NCBI GenBank assembly: GCA_013298165.1
Contig: JAAFJU010000007.1
Location: forward strand, 1 to 64,000
Direction of reading: 5' to 3'
DNA length: 64,000 nt
DNA from: Synechococcales cyanobacterium bin31.maxbin.ball.101
GTDB lineage: Bacteria; Cyanobacteriota; Cyanobacteriia; Leptolyngbyales; Leptolyngbyaceae
The notes below the pieces were generated by a model. The model saw only the letters and a program-made list of their open reading frames with translations, ran no database searches and was not told where the DNA came from. This document shows, piece by piece, positions 8,277-17,870 of this stretch; within the stretch, counting starts at the first letter, position 1; every line of letters begins with the position of its first letter. Both the position numbers and the translations under genes were made by a program.

Positions 8277-10661
8277 ATGGCGATCGGCACTCCCACGACC
8301 CAGAAGCAAGCACCTGGACCCAGCCCATTTGCAACGCCCAATCCCCCAAAGCAGACCAGAACGTTTCCCCTTCGCATCGTCTTGATTGTGCCCTTTATTT
8401 TGCAGCTTCTGGGGGCTGTGGGACTTGTTGGCTATCTGTCCTATCGCAACGGCGAACAGTCCGTTAACGATCTCGCCAATAAACTCATGGATGAAGTGGG
8501 AAGTCGGGTCGTGGATAATCTGGATACTCACGTTCAGATTCCAAAACAACTCAATCAAGCCAAACTCAATGCGATCGCCACCGGAACCCTCAACCCGACG
8601 AAAGTGGACGGCTGGGAGAAGTTTCTCTGGTACCAAATCCAAGGCTATCCCTACATCAATATCACCAGCATTGCCATGGGCAGCAGCGACTACCGCGCCG
8701 CTGAAAAACTCTCCAATGGCAGCACCCGCATGAATGTATCTGGGGAGAATACTCAACAGACCTTCTACTCCTACGAAACCACGGACAAGGGCGATCGGAC
8801 GATCGTGGCCTCCAAAATTCCCGATGCCGACGTGCGCAAGCATTCCGGATTCATGCAAGCGGCTAAAGCGGGAAAACCGATTTGGACCGATCCCTACGTT
8901 TCGTTTTTAGAACCCACCTTGATTCTGAGCGAAATGCATCCCTTGAAAAATGCCAAGGGCCAACTGGATGCGGTCTTGATCGCCTCATTGCGACTGGACT
9001 ACTTGGGCAAATATCTCAGCACGCTCAAAACTAGTGCCACGGGTCAAGTCTTCATCATGGAGCGCAGCGGCAAACTGATCGCCACCTCCAGCAGTGAACT
9101 CCCCTTCCGCATCGACTCGAAAAAACGCGAACTGATCCAAGCCACCGACAGCAAAAATCCCCTCACCAACGCCACCGCCCAAGCCCTCAAAACCCGCTTC
9201 TCCCTCGAAAATCTCAAGACAGAACAGCGGTTTAATTTCGTCGATACCGAAGGCCGATCGCAATTTGTCCGAATTTTGCCCTTTAGCGATCCAGATGGAC
9301 TAGACTGGCTCGTGGCCGTGGTGGTGCCGGAGTCTGATTTTATGAGCCAAATCAAAGAAAACCGCCGCAATACCATTCTGCTCAGTCTCGGAGCCTTGGG
9401 ACTCGCCCTTGGGATCGGCATCTGGACCGTGCGCTGGGTCGTGCGCCCGATCGGCGACCTCAACCGCGCCGCCCGTGCGATCGCCAGCGGAGACTGGAGC
9501 CGCACGCCCAATATTGACCGATCGGATGAAGTCGGCGAACTGGCCACTTCCTTTAACAGCATGGCCAGTCAACTCCAGACCTCCTTTCAACAACTCGAAG
9601 ACGCGAACCAAACCCTGGAAATTCGCGTCGCCGATCGCACCAAAGAACTCTCCGAAACCCTCGTCAATCTCCAAACCACTCAGCTCGAACTGGTTCAATC
9701 CGAAAAAATGGCGGCTCTCGGTCAACTGGTCGCAGGCATCGCCCACGAAATTAACACCCCGATCGGAGCTATCCGCGCCGCCAGTGGCAACTCCCTCCAA
9801 GCCCTAGACCTGTCCCTGGCCAAGCTTCCTGAACTCATGCAAATCTTGGATGAGCAAAACCGATCGCAATTTTTTGACCTGATCGATCGCAGCCTCACCA
9901 GCACCCCACTCCTCAGCACCAAAGAAAAACGCCAAGCCAAACGCAACCTCATGCCAGAACTGGAAACCCTAGGCATGGAAGACTCTCGCCAAATCGCAGA
10001 CAGCCTGATCGACATGGGCATCTACGACAATCTCACCCCGTTTAGCAACCTATTCCAACATCCCCAATCCGCCTTCATCCTAGACGTGGCCTACAATGTC
10101 GCTCGACTCAAGGGCAATAGCACCACCGTTCAAATGGCCGTCGATCGCGTCGCCAAAATCGTCTTTGCCCTCAAAAGCTACGCCCGCCGCGACCACTCCA
10201 CCAACAGCACCCTCGCCCAAGTCACCGATGGACTGGACACCGTCCTCACCTTGTATGAAAACCAACTGCGCGTCGGCATCGAAGTCAAACTCAACTACCA
10301 ACCCCTGCCCACGATCGAATGCTACCCCGACGAACTCAACCAAGTTTGGAATAACCTGGTCCACAACGCCATTCAGGCCATGCAGGGAAAAGGCACGCTA
10401 GAAGTGATCACCCGATCGATCAATCCCAGTCAAATTCAAGTTCAAATTATTGACAGCGGCAGTGGTATTCCAGAACACATATTGCCCCGAATTTTTGAAC
10501 CCTTTTTTACCACTAAACCGATCGGGGAAGGCAGCGGACTGGGACTGGATATTGTCAAAAAAATCATTGACAAACATCAAGGAACCATCACCGTCGCCAG
10601 TCAACCCGGAAAAACATGCTTTACAGTCGTATTACCCAAAGTTTTAGAGAAAAATGAATAG
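8277..10661 (+). CDS. membrane sensor histidine kinase (dCACHE-HAMP-HisKA-HATPase)
   Basis: A 794-residue sensor. There is a transmembrane segment at about 30-52 (IVLIVPFILQLLGAVGLVGY), a large periplasmic CACHE-type sensor domain to about 360, a second segment near 370-390, a HAMP domain, a coiled coil, an H-box with His490 (VAGIAHEINTP), and an HATPase domain with N-box (NLVHNAIQAM), DSGSGIP, EPFFTTKPIGEGSGLGL. About 100 extra residues sit between the H-box and the second dimerisation helix. I chose the ATG at 8277 because AGGA precedes it; a TTG at 8244 in the same frame is less likely. Two response-regulator genes follow in the same direction. Confidence 0.88.
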   Translation: MAIGTPTTQKQAPGPSPFATPNPPKQTRTFPLRIVLIVPFILQLLGAVGLVGYLSYRNGEQSVNDLANKLMDEVGSRVVDNLDTHVQIPKQLNQAKLNAIATGTLNPTKVDGWEKFLWYQIQGYPYINITSIAMGSSDYRAAEKLSNGSTRMNVSGENTQQTFYSYETTDKGDRTIVASKIPDADVRKHSGFMQAAKAGKPIWTDPYVSFLEPTLILSEMHPLKNAKGQLDAVLIASLRLDYLGKYLSTLKTSATGQVFIMERSGKLIATSSSELPFRIDSKKRELIQATDSKNPLTNATAQALKTRFSLENLKTEQRFNFVDTEGRSQFVRILPFSDPDGLDWLVAVVVPESDFMSQIKENRRNTILLSLGALGLALGIGIWTVRWVVRPIGDLNRAARAIASGDWSRTPNIDRSDEVGELATSFNSMASQLQTSFQQLEDANQTLEIRVADRTKELSETLVNLQTTQLELVQSEKMAALGQLVAGIAHEINTPIGAIRAASGNSLQALDLSLAKLPELMQILDEQNRSQFFDLIDRSLTSTPLLSTKEKRQAKRNLMPELETLGMEDSRQIADSLIDMGIYDNLTPFSNLFQHPQSAFILDVAYNVARLKGNSTTVQMAVDRVAKIVFALKSYARRDHSTNSTLAQVTDGLDTVLTLYENQLRVGIEVKLNYQPLPTIECYPDELNQVWNNLVHNAIQAMQGKGTLEVITRSINPSQIQVQIIDSGSGIPEHILPRIFEPFFTTKPIGEGSGLGLDIVKKIIDKHQGTITVASQPGKTCFTVVLPKVLEKNE

Positions 10662-10763
10662 TGTTGTAATCTGGAAGAGTCTATGCAGTGTTTATATAAT
10701 GTCCTAAAACATGTTTTATAAATGTTTCATACAACCTCTATACGATGTTAGGTGTGCGTCCGT

Positions 10764-11186
10764 ATGGTAAATCCAGTTACTCAATCTCAAAACGCGACCA
10801 AGGCAATCCTCTGTGTCGATGACGAAGAAAGTATTCTAGACAGCCTCAAAGAACAACTGAAGCGATCGTTTGGGCGGCAGTTCTTGTATGAGACGGCCAA
10901 CAGTGCAGAGGAAGCCCTTGAGGTGATTGATGAACTCGTGGGGGATGCGATCGATGTCTTGATTATTGTGTCTGATTGGCTGATGCCGGGAACCCGAGGC
11001 GACGAATTTCTCGTCCAAGTGCATCAACGTTATCCTGAAATCGTCACCATTATGCTCACGGGACAAGCCGACGAATCGGCGATCGATCGCGCCCGTCAAG
11101 AAGCGAACCTCCACACCTGCCTCCGCAAGCCTTGGCGTGAGGAAGAACTCGTCAATACGATCGTTACAGGCTTGTCACGGGCTTAA
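10764..11186 (+). CDS. single-domain response regulator
   Basis: A 140-residue receiver domain: acidic pair VDDEES (18-23), phospho-acceptor Asp71 in IVSDWLMPG, Thr in MLTGQ, and Lys in LRKPW. There is no output domain, so it acts as a phosphate shuttle or by protein contact. The ATG at 10764 is preferred over the in-frame GTG at 10752. It lies 102 bp after the CACHE kinase and 45 bp before a hybrid kinase whose first receiver is clearly related (both read CVDDE then LDSLK-QLKR), suggesting a local duplication. It most likely receives phosphate from one of these two kinases. Confidence 0.88.
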   Translation: MVNPVTQSQNATKAILCVDDEESILDSLKEQLKRSFGRQFLYETANSAEEALEVIDELVGDAIDVLIIVSDWLMPGTRGDEFLVQVHQRYPEIVTIMLTGQADESAIDRARQEANLHTCLRKPWREEELVNTIVTGLSRA

Positions 11187-11231
11187 ATTTTCACGTTACT
11201 TTACTTAATATTTTGGTCCCGCTAGAACATC

Positions 11232-13151
11232 ATGCAACCAACATCTACCCGTGACTTTGCCATTATTTGTGTCGATGATGAGGCGTCTGTTCTAGACAGC
11301 CTGAAAGATCAACTCAAGCGGCAATGTCCAAGCTGCGTGATTGAGATTGCTGAAAGCGGAGAAGAAGCGCTAGAAATCCTGGAAGAGCTACAGGCGGACA
11401 ACTGCCCTGTTGCCCTGGTGATCTCAGATCAGATCATGCCGGGAATGAAGGGTGATGAACTCTTGACCGCCATTCATCAACAGAGTCCAGCGGTTTTAAA
11501 AATTCTACTGACAGGCCAAGCGTCACCCGATGCTGTCTTTCGAGCTGTCAACCAAGCCAACCTCTACCGATATATCGCAAAACCTTGGGAAGAAGCCGAT
11601 CTCAGCCTCACCGTCACCGAAGCCCTGCGACGCTACCAGCAAGATCTCCAACTCGCCGCCCAAAATGAAACCCTCCGCACGATCAATGCCAGCCTAGAGC
11701 AAAAAGTCCAAGAGCGCACCGCTGAACTCCAGCAAGCCAAGGATGTCGCCGAATCTGCCAACCATGCTAAAAGCACCTTTCTCGCCAACATGAGCCATGA
11801 ACTTCGCACGCCCCTCAGTGCGATCATGGGCTTTAGCGAACTCCTCAGCTACGACAGCAACCTCACTCCGAAGCAGTCAGACTCGGTGCGGGTGATCAAT
11901 CAAAGCGGAAACCATCTGCTGAGCTTGATTAATGACGTACTAGAAATGTCAAAAATCGAAGCAGGTCGCCATTCTGTGGAAGCCTTGGACTTTAATTTGC
12001 AGGATCTGCTGGACGATCTGCACACCATGATGAAGCTCAAGGCCCAAAGTAAAAACCTTGTTTTGAATCTAGAAATTTCTCCCGATGTTCCCGAATGGAT
12101 CAACGCCGACCAACGCAAACTCCGCCAAATTATTATTAATCTTCTGGGGAATGCGATTAAGTTTACCGATCGCGGCCATATCACCCTGCGTCTAACGATT
12201 ATTGCCTCGGACGTGAACGATCGTCGCCTCTGCTGCGAAGTCTTAGACACGGGCCATGGCATTGCAGCCCATGAAATGAGTCAAGTCTTTGAAGCCTTTA
12301 TGCAGACTTCGACGGGACGGAATGCCCAGACGGGAACGGGACTAGGGCTGTCCATCAGTCGCCAATTGGCCAGGATTATGGGTGGGGACTTGACTGTCAC
12401 AAGTGAGGTGAATGTCGGATCTCAATTCTGCTTAACGGTTCCGTTCCAAGAAGCCGCATCGATCGCCCCGAACGAGGCCTCAGCGCCTCGCATTATTGGA
12501 CTCGCACCGGATCAACCGACCTATCGCATCCTGATCGCCGACGACACCCTAGAAAATCGTCATCTCCTCACCGAACTCCTGAGCCAGATCGGGTTTGAGA
12601 TCCGGGAAGCAGGAAACGGTCGAGCGGCCATTTTACTCGCAGAGCAGTGGCAACCGCAGTTGATCTTGATGGACTTAAGGATGCCAGACATGGATGGAAT
12701 AACCGCGATGCGCTACCTCCGCAATCAGCCCCTCCCGGCCTTGAACGCGATTAAAATCCTGGCTATTTCGGCCAGTACGTTTGAGACGGATGTGGCGGAG
12801 TTAAAACAGTCCGGCTTCGACGACTTCCTCCCAAAACCCTTCCCCACACAAACCCTTCTGGAAAAAATTGCCCAGCAGTTAGGGGTCAAATTTCGCTACG
12901 CTGAAGCCTCTGACACCCCGATCGCCCCAACGGTCAAACAGAGCGCAACCGACATTCATCAACAGATTCAAGCCCTGCCTAAAGCTTGGCGATCGCAGTT
13001 CCATGAGGCAGCAGCGGACTTAAATTTTGATCCTTGTCTAGAGTTAATTCAGCAGCTAGAGCCGGATCAGCATCAGCTCGCACAAATTTTGACCGATCTC
13101 GTCAATAATTTCCGCTTTGATACATTGATGGAAATGATGATTGATGATTAG
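11232..13151 (+). CDS. hybrid histidine kinase (REC-HisKA-HATPase-REC)
   Basis: A 639-residue soluble hybrid kinase with no transmembrane segment. Domains in order: receiver 1 with Asp66 ([12 protein letters not shown]), coiled coil (about 145-180), HisKA with His189 ([21 protein letters not shown] region), HATPase ([29 protein letters not shown]), receiver 2 with Asp481 ([11 protein letters not shown]), and a C-terminal helical tail of about 100 residues. It is probably controlled by phosphorylation of its N-terminal receiver, and with the two upstream genes makes a multistep relay. It ends one base before the convergent 13153 gene. Confidence 0.9.
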   Translation: MQPTSTRDFAIICVDDEASVLDSLKDQLKRQCPSCVIEIAESGEEALEILEELQADNCPVALVISDQIMPGMKGDELLTAIHQQSPAVLKILLTGQASPDAVFRAVNQANLYRYIAKPWEEADLSLTVTEALRRYQQDLQLAAQNETLRTINASLEQKVQERTAELQQAKDVAESANHAKSTFLANMSHELRTPLSAIMGFSELLSYDSNLTPKQSDSVRVINQSGNHLLSLINDVLEMSKIEAGRHSVEALDFNLQDLLDDLHTMMKLKAQSKNLVLNLEISPDVPEWINADQRKLRQIIINLLGNAIKFTDRGHITLRLTIIASDVNDRRLCCEVLDTGHGIAAHEMSQVFEAFMQTSTGRNAQTGTGLGLSISRQLARIMGGDLTVTSEVNVGSQFCLTVPFQEAASIAPNEASAPRIIGLAPDQPTYRILIADDTLENRHLLTELLSQIGFEIREAGNGRAAILLAEQWQPQLILMDLRMPDMDGITAMRYLRNQPLPALNAIKILAISASTFETDVAELKQSGFDDFLPKPFPTQTLLEKIAQQLGVKFRYAEASDTPIAPTVKQSATDIHQQIQALPKAWRSQFHEAAADLNFDPCLELIQQLEPDQHQLAQILTDLVNNFRFDTLMEMMIDD

Positions 13152-13152
13152 T

Positions 13153-13455
13153 TTAAGTTTCGCTGGAGTCTAGCGGAATCTCCAGTTGCTCATCTGGATT
13201 GGATTCTGGGTCTTCTGGGGGTTCTAGGGTGTTCTCCAGGACAAATCGTCGGGCCAGCCGATCGTAAACCCCACCGCCAATGTACATGGGATACTTATGA
13301 CTCCGGCTATAGCTCCAGATCAGAACGCCCTTTTCCAGGATCCGCACCTCATTGAACAGCCCCTTACAGTCAGGAACTAAGCTATTGGCTTTCTCCAGGG
13401 CATCGGTCCACCGATCGTATTCCTGAGAAAAGCCCTTCGTCATCACTCGAAACAT
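13153..13455 (-). CDS. conserved hypothetical protein, cyanobacterial
   Basis: A 100-residue soluble protein with no domain I can name. It is fairly aromatic (FSQEYDRWTDALEKAN, LIWSYSRSHKYPMYIGGGVYDRLARRF) and ends in an acidic, Pro-rich tail (EPPEDPESNPDEQLEIPL). The ATG at 13453-13455 has a GGGGA motif 9 bases upstream, which supports it as a real gene. It converges on the hybrid kinase with a 1-bp gap. Confidence 0.6.
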   Translation of the reverse strand: MFRVMTKGFSQEYDRWTDALEKANSLVPDCKGLFNEVRILEKGVLIWSYSRSHKYPMYIGGGVYDRLARRFVLENTLEPPEDPESNPDEQLEIPLDSSET

Positions 13456-13630
13456 CTCATAATCCCCTTATGTCGTTCTAGCTCTCTATTCTAAGCCTTA
13501 GCCCTATTCTAAGCCTTAGACAGAACCTAGGACGATCGGAGTTTTAGAGAGAATTCTGAAGAAATTCTGAAGTTGTTGCTTCACAAACGGTAATATAAGA
13601 GGCGTTGTCAGATTTATTTTGTGGTGTTAC

Positions 13631-14662
13631 GTGCAAACTGTATCTTCTAGTTCGTCGCGATCGCGGGATCTGCCTTTCTCATTGGCAGATGTTCGCAATG
13701 CGATTCCTGATGTCTGTTTTCAGCCTTCGACTGCTCGCTCCTTGGCCTACTGCGCCTGGGACTTCGGCGTAGTGGCGGGTCTTTATGCGATCGCAGCGAC
13801 GATCGATCAGTGGTGGTTTTACCCGATTTTTTGGTTTGCACAGGGCACGATGTTCTGGGCGTTGTTCGTGGTGGGTCATGACTGCGGCCATGGGTCGTTC
13901 TCGAAGCACAAGTGGCTCAATAATTTGATTGGACACATTACCCATACGGTGATTTTGGTGCCGTTCCATGGCTGGCGCATCAGCCACCGGACGCACCATG
14001 CAAACACGGGGAATGTGGACAATGATGAAAGCTGGCATCCCATTCCAGATGCCATGTACGAGACCATGGGTTTCCCCGAGCGTCTTGTGCGCTTCTATGC
14101 ACCGTTGATTGCCTATCCGGTGTACTTGTTCAAAGGCAAGCGCGGTTCACACTTCATCCCCAATACAGGCTTATTCAAACCGTCTGAATACAGAGATTGT
14201 CTGACCAGCACGGCTTGGTTGGTGGGCTTTGTGTCGTTCTTGGGTTGGTTGACGTATTCCTACGGGTTTGAGTTCTTCTTCAAGTTTTACTTCATGCCCT
14301 ACTTGGGGTTTGTGGTGTGGTTGGATTTGGTGACGTATTTGCACCATACGGAACAGGATATTCCTTGGTATCGCGGCGATGACTGGTACTTCTTGAAGGG
14401 AGCGCTGTCTACGATCGATCGGGACTACGGTTTCATCAATTGGATTCACCATGACATCGGCACCCATGTGGCGCACCATGTGTTTTCCAATATGCCTCAC
14501 TACCGTTTGAAGTTGGCAACGGAATCCATTAAGCCATTGCTGGGCGACTACTATCGCAAGTCGGATGTGAACGTAATTTCGGCGTTCTTCAAGTCATCCA
14601 GTACTTGCTATACGGTCCCAGACGAAGGGTCTCCCGTCTATTACGAATTACCAAAATCCTAG
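13631..14662 (+). CDS. desB: omega-3 (delta-15) acyl-lipid desaturase
   Basis: A membrane di-iron desaturase that introduces the omega-3 double bond into membrane lipid acyl chains, often induced by cold. The three histidine boxes are intact: HDCGH, HRTHH and HVAHH, with the DesB-typical blocks VVGHDCGHGSFSKH, VPFHGWRISHRTHHANTGN and DRDYGFINWIHHDIGTHVAH. The length is 343 residues from the GTG at 13631 (a TTG four codons upstream is possible), close to Synechocystis DesB. A strong terminator follows, so the gene is probably monocistronic. Confidence 0.92.
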   Translation: MQTVSSSSSRSRDLPFSLADVRNAIPDVCFQPSTARSLAYCAWDFGVVAGLYAIAATIDQWWFYPIFWFAQGTMFWALFVVGHDCGHGSFSKHKWLNNLIGHITHTVILVPFHGWRISHRTHHANTGNVDNDESWHPIPDAMYETMGFPERLVRFYAPLIAYPVYLFKGKRGSHFIPNTGLFKPSEYRDCLTSTAWLVGFVSFLGWLTYSYGFEFFFKFYFMPYLGFVVWLDLVTYLHHTEQDIPWYRGDDWYFLKGALSTIDRDYGFINWIHHDIGTHVAHHVFSNMPHYRLKLATESIKPLLGDYYRKSDVNVISAFFKSSSTCYTVPDEGSPVYYELPKS

Positions 14663-14687
14663 GTTTTAGCTTCTGACTCTTAATGAT

Positions 14688-14723
14688 AAAAATCCCGTTT
14701 CTAACTAAAGAAACGGGATTTTT
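14688..14723 (+). terminator. rho-independent terminator of desB
   Basis: A 14-bp perfect stem (AAAAATCCCGTTTC at 14688-14701 with its complement at 14710-14723), an 8-nt loop and a T-rich end, 25 bp after the stop codon. Confidence 0.9.
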
Positions 14724-14753
14724 ATTTAGATTACTAGGTAATGTGTGACTTCT

Positions 14754-14927
14754 CTAGGCATCGGAGACAAGACCTTCAAATTGAAGCAAGTCCCTTCCTA
14801 GCTTGCGATTGAGCCAACAGCAGAGGGCCTGAACCAGAATCTTACGGTTGACCCGGCTGGTCAAATGCCATAGGTCTCGACAGCGAATTCGTTCACAATG
14901 GAATTGCTCTGATAGACGATCAACTCT
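14754..14927 (-). pseudogene. transposase C-terminal remnant (IS982-like DDE)
   Basis: A 57-codon open stretch with no start, preceded by an in-frame TGA. It reads RVDRLSEQFH, then DLWHLTSRVNRKILVQALCC, then WLNRKLGRDLLQFEGLV and a stop. This has the pattern of the C-terminal end of IS982/IS5-type transposases (EQF, then LxxRVxxKILAxTxxxxLNRxLGRxxLQFxxL). The rest of the element is gone. Together with the terminators on either side it fills the desB-15118 gap. Confidence 0.5.
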
Positions 14928-14941
14928 TCAAATGTATACAT

Positions 14942-14991
14942 AAACCCACTCTGCTGATTTGTTGATACCTTCAGCTTAACGAGTGGGTTTT
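14942..14991. terminator. hairpin with T-run beside the transposase remnant
   Basis: A 10-bp stem, AAACCCACTC (14942-14951) with GAGTGGGTTT (14981-14990), a long loop and trailing TTTTC. It could terminate plus-strand transcription, or it could be left over from the insertion sequence end. Confidence 0.45.
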
Positions 14992-15117
14992 CTTTCCTCC
15001 AGGTCTATTAAAATTGCTCAGTTGTCGCTGTTTCAGTATTTCTGGATGGCCAGAAATGCTGCTTGTCAGGCCCAGAAAAAAGTCGCACATCGTCTATGTT
15101 GCATTTAGATAATCAGC

Positions 15118-16209
15118 CTATGGCTTAATCAAATTCTCCCATCTTACAATCAACTGCTGCAACGATCGGGGCAATGCTTTCTTATCCAAATCAACGAATT
15201 GCATCGAACTATAACGATCTTGATAGGTCGTTGTAGGATAGTCTGCCAGCGCTGCGCTGGTCAGATAGGTCAAGCCACTGAAATGCGGAAAGCGTTGCGT
15301 TTCAAGGACTTGTTTAAAGGCATTGAGCTGTGCAGGTGTTAAGGTCTTGATGACCACAGGTGCAAATCTAGCTGTGGGTGAAGACTGGTAGCGGGTGAGT
15401 TTGCCATCACTGGTCAAGGTAATCCGCACCATATTCCCGGCAATATCCCCTGATGTACTGCTTTGAAACACCACATTGGCATCCACTGAACCAATGCTAC
15501 CGAATGGCACAAATGACACTTGAATCGATCGCTTCGCACCGCTTGCTATTTTGTTTTGAACAATGCGATCGGCAACGTGATACACATAGCTTTGGGTAGG
15601 ACTAGTAACGATCGCCTTCCGACCTCGAATAATATTAGCCGTACAGGGTTCATTGGGACCTTGAAGGTCCATACAGCCTCCAAAGTCATGGGCTTTAATG
15701 GCCGTAATTCTAAGCTGTGATGGCAGAATCTTAGTATCGCGGGCGACTTGTTGAATCAGCCTTCTAGCCACCTCTTGGGGCAATCCGACCCGATCGGGAT
15801 TCTCAAGACGAACATTGGGTCCGGTGCGATCGGTGCGGTAGGTCCAGCTTTGCATTCGATCGCTGACCGTAATGCGCCACCCTGGAACAATCTGTGCAGT
15901 GCAACCTTCCTTACCCCGAGGCAATCCTAAACAGCCATCGGGCCAATTTTGCTCCGAGAAGGTCACAACCCTCACATTTTTGACGCCAAAGCGTTTTTGA
16001 ACGTCCTGTCGAATAAATTGAATCACAGACTCCGCAGGCATTCGTCGCATTGGCTCTACAAGCGGATCTGTTTGACTGTGAGCGGGGAGATTCGTGCTGC
16101 TACCGATCGCAAGACCAATGGCTCCTCCGATCGTTAAACTCGTGCAAAGAAAGGCTAGAAGCAATCCGGATTTTCTAGAAGAAGCCGTTTTTGAGTGAGT
16201 GTAAGCCAT
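15118..16209 (-). CDS. secreted protein with duplicated Cys-containing domain
   Basis: A 363-residue exported protein of unknown function. An N-terminal hydrophobic segment (about 14-36, LLLAFLCTSLTIGGAIGLAIG) ending near AHSQ looks like a signal peptide. Two related modules follow: NWPDGCLGL...CTAQIVPGWRITV...SWTYRTD (about 87-130) and DFGGCMDLQ...CTANIIRGRKAIV...SYVYHVAD (about 173-215), each with a Cys pair likely to form a disulphide. A C-terminal domain (about 225-363) is separate. Proteins with this W-DGCLGL repeat are widespread in cyanobacteria without an assigned role. Confidence 0.65.
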   Translation of the reverse strand: MAYTHSKTASSRKSGLLLAFLCTSLTIGGAIGLAIGSSTNLPAHSQTDPLVEPMRRMPAESVIQFIRQDVQKRFGVKNVRVVTFSEQNWPDGCLGLPRGKEGCTAQIVPGWRITVSDRMQSWTYRTDRTGPNVRLENPDRVGLPQEVARRLIQQVARDTKILPSQLRITAIKAHDFGGCMDLQGPNEPCTANIIRGRKAIVTSPTQSYVYHVADRIVQNKIASGAKRSIQVSFVPFGSIGSVDANVVFQSSTSGDIAGNMVRITLTSDGKLTRYQSSPTARFAPVVIKTLTPAQLNAFKQVLETQRFPHFSGLTYLTSAALADYPTTTYQDRYSSMQFVDLDKKALPRSLQQLIVRWENLIKP

Positions 16210-16330
16210 AATAAAAGTAGGAAAGGGTTAGTTAAGGTATCCAATGAACTCAATCTAACAACAAGCTCATCAATCAGGATTCCGGTTGCAGAATTTGATA
16301 CAAGCAGATTTGATATCAATACATTTCAGA

Positions 16331-16975
16331 TCAAGATTGCAAAGGCGATCGGGATTGACGAATCATCCATTCTGCAACGAGCAAGTTTGGAATCCACGAG
16401 AGCCAAGCGACGATCGCATAGGCAATGGTAAATTTAATCCCAGCCACAGCTAATACCACCTGCCAAAGCCGTAACATCACGCCAGCATAGGTCAGGGCAT
16501 AGTTTCGAATCATCCACTGACGATGTAATTCAATCTGTTTGTTTAAAATCTTTTCATAGGCTTGATAGCCCGTCAATAGCCACAATACGCCCAGAACCAT
16601 AAATCCCAATTGATTCATCAGCCCACCATAGGCAAACAAAGCCATATACAAACCGCCCAAACCACCCGTCAGGACGCTCAATAAGTAGATGGTGCCTAAA
16701 CCCCGATGAAGATTGAGATAGGGGTGAGATCTGAGTTTAGGTAAGAATAAAAAAGGTCCAATGATATTCGCTAGCATTGCACCCACAATATGGAACATCA
16801 GCTCGATAGAATTGTTGAAATAGACGGTTTTCTGTTCTGGGAAATAGACTGCTGGATCTAAGCTTAAGTAGCGACTCGATTGAAAAAAGATAACCACCGC
16901 CAATCCCAGCATGAGCCACCACAATACGTTAGAAACCCAATTCCATCGGGGCTTAGAAGGAAACGATAAATGCAT
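16331..16975 (-). CDS. DUF2306-like multi-pass membrane protein
   Basis: A 214-residue inner-membrane protein with about six or seven transmembrane helices (starting near 13-30, 54-75, 92-112, 120-140, 160-180, 182-200). The HxxxG and HRQWMIRNYALTYAGVMLR stretch matches the DUF2306 family, which is related to cytochrome b561-like or heme/copper-associated proteins, although the role is unknown. It lies upstream of a NarL-type regulator on the same strand, but 210 bp away. Confidence 0.65.
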   Translation of the reverse strand: MHLSFPSKPRWNWVSNVLWWLMLGLAVVIFFQSSRYLSLDPAVYFPEQKTVYFNNSIELMFHIVGAMLANIIGPFLFLPKLRSHPYLNLHRGLGTIYLLSVLTGGLGGLYMALFAYGGLMNQLGFMVLGVLWLLTGYQAYEKILNKQIELHRQWMIRNYALTYAGVMLRLWQVVLAVAGIKFTIAYAIVAWLSWIPNLLVAEWMIRQSRSPLQS

Positions 16976-17185
16976 AATGCGTCCTATTCATTAGGATGTG
17001 TAGAGCCGTCAAAATTATGGATGAAAAAATCTTTCACACTTCAGCGATCGATGCCTGAAGTGTGAAATCTGAAATGTGGTATCTGGACTCCTAAAAGTAT
17101 GCCACGGTAGAAATCGAGAAAAATATGACTAAAGCCATATTCATGGCATGACTCGGGTCAGATATTACTGGCTACAACGGGATCT

Positions 17186-17821
17186 CTATAAATTCTTCTG
17201 AACCCATAATGCCGCCTGGGTCCGATCGCGCATCCCCATTTCGGATAAAATTCGGGATATATAATTCTTCACAGTTCCTTCGGAAAGGTAGAGCTGTTGG
17301 GCAATTTCGCGATTTTTAAGTCCTTTTCCCAGTAATATCAAAATTTCTTTTTCCCGATCGCTCAACTGATATCGTACCGAATCGCTTGATTTAGTGACTG
17401 GAATGGGATTGATTTGGGAGAAGACCTTGAGGGCGATCGTAGGACCGAGTTGACTATGACCTTGGTGGAGAGTCCGAATAGCAGTGGAAACTTGGCTCGT
17501 GGGGGTGCTTTTTAGCAAATAACCCAGTGCCCCTGCCTGTAAAGATTGACAAATGTATTCATCTTCATCAAAGGTCGTCAACACCAAAATCCGAATCCAA
17601 GGATACCGCTGATGAATTTCACGGGTTGCCATCACCCCATCACAAACGGGCATCCGAATATCCATCAACACGACATCGGGCTGGAGCTGAGATGCTTGCT
17701 CGATCGCCTCATAGCCATTTCGCGCTTGGCCAATAATCGCCAAATCATCTTCTAAATCCAATAGATCCGCCAATCCCTGACGAAAAATGTCTTGATCATC
17801 CACCAGTAGAACTCGAATCAT
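17186..17821 (-). CDS. NarL/LuxR-type response regulator
   Basis: A 211-residue DNA-binding response regulator. The receiver domain has VDDQD (8-12), Asp54 (VLMDIRMP), Thr in VLTTF and Lys in LLKST. The C-terminal LuxR helix-turn-helix (about 148-205) reads LSDREKEILILLGKGLKNREIAQQL, then GTVKNYISRILSEMG. The cognate HisKA_3 kinase is encoded 49 bp upstream on the same strand. Confidence 0.92.
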   Translation of the reverse strand: MIRVLLVDDQDIFRQGLADLLDLEDDLAIIGQARNGYEAIEQASQLQPDVVLMDIRMPVCDGVMATREIHQRYPWIRILVLTTFDEDEYICQSLQAGALGYLLKSTPTSQVSTAIRTLHQGHSQLGPTIALKVFSQINPIPVTKSSDSVRYQLSDREKEILILLGKGLKNREIAQQLYLSEGTVKNYISRILSEMGMRDRTQAALWVQKNL

Positions 17822-17870
17822 AATAAAAGATGCGATTACATATAGAGCTAGACTGATGTAAATAACCGGA

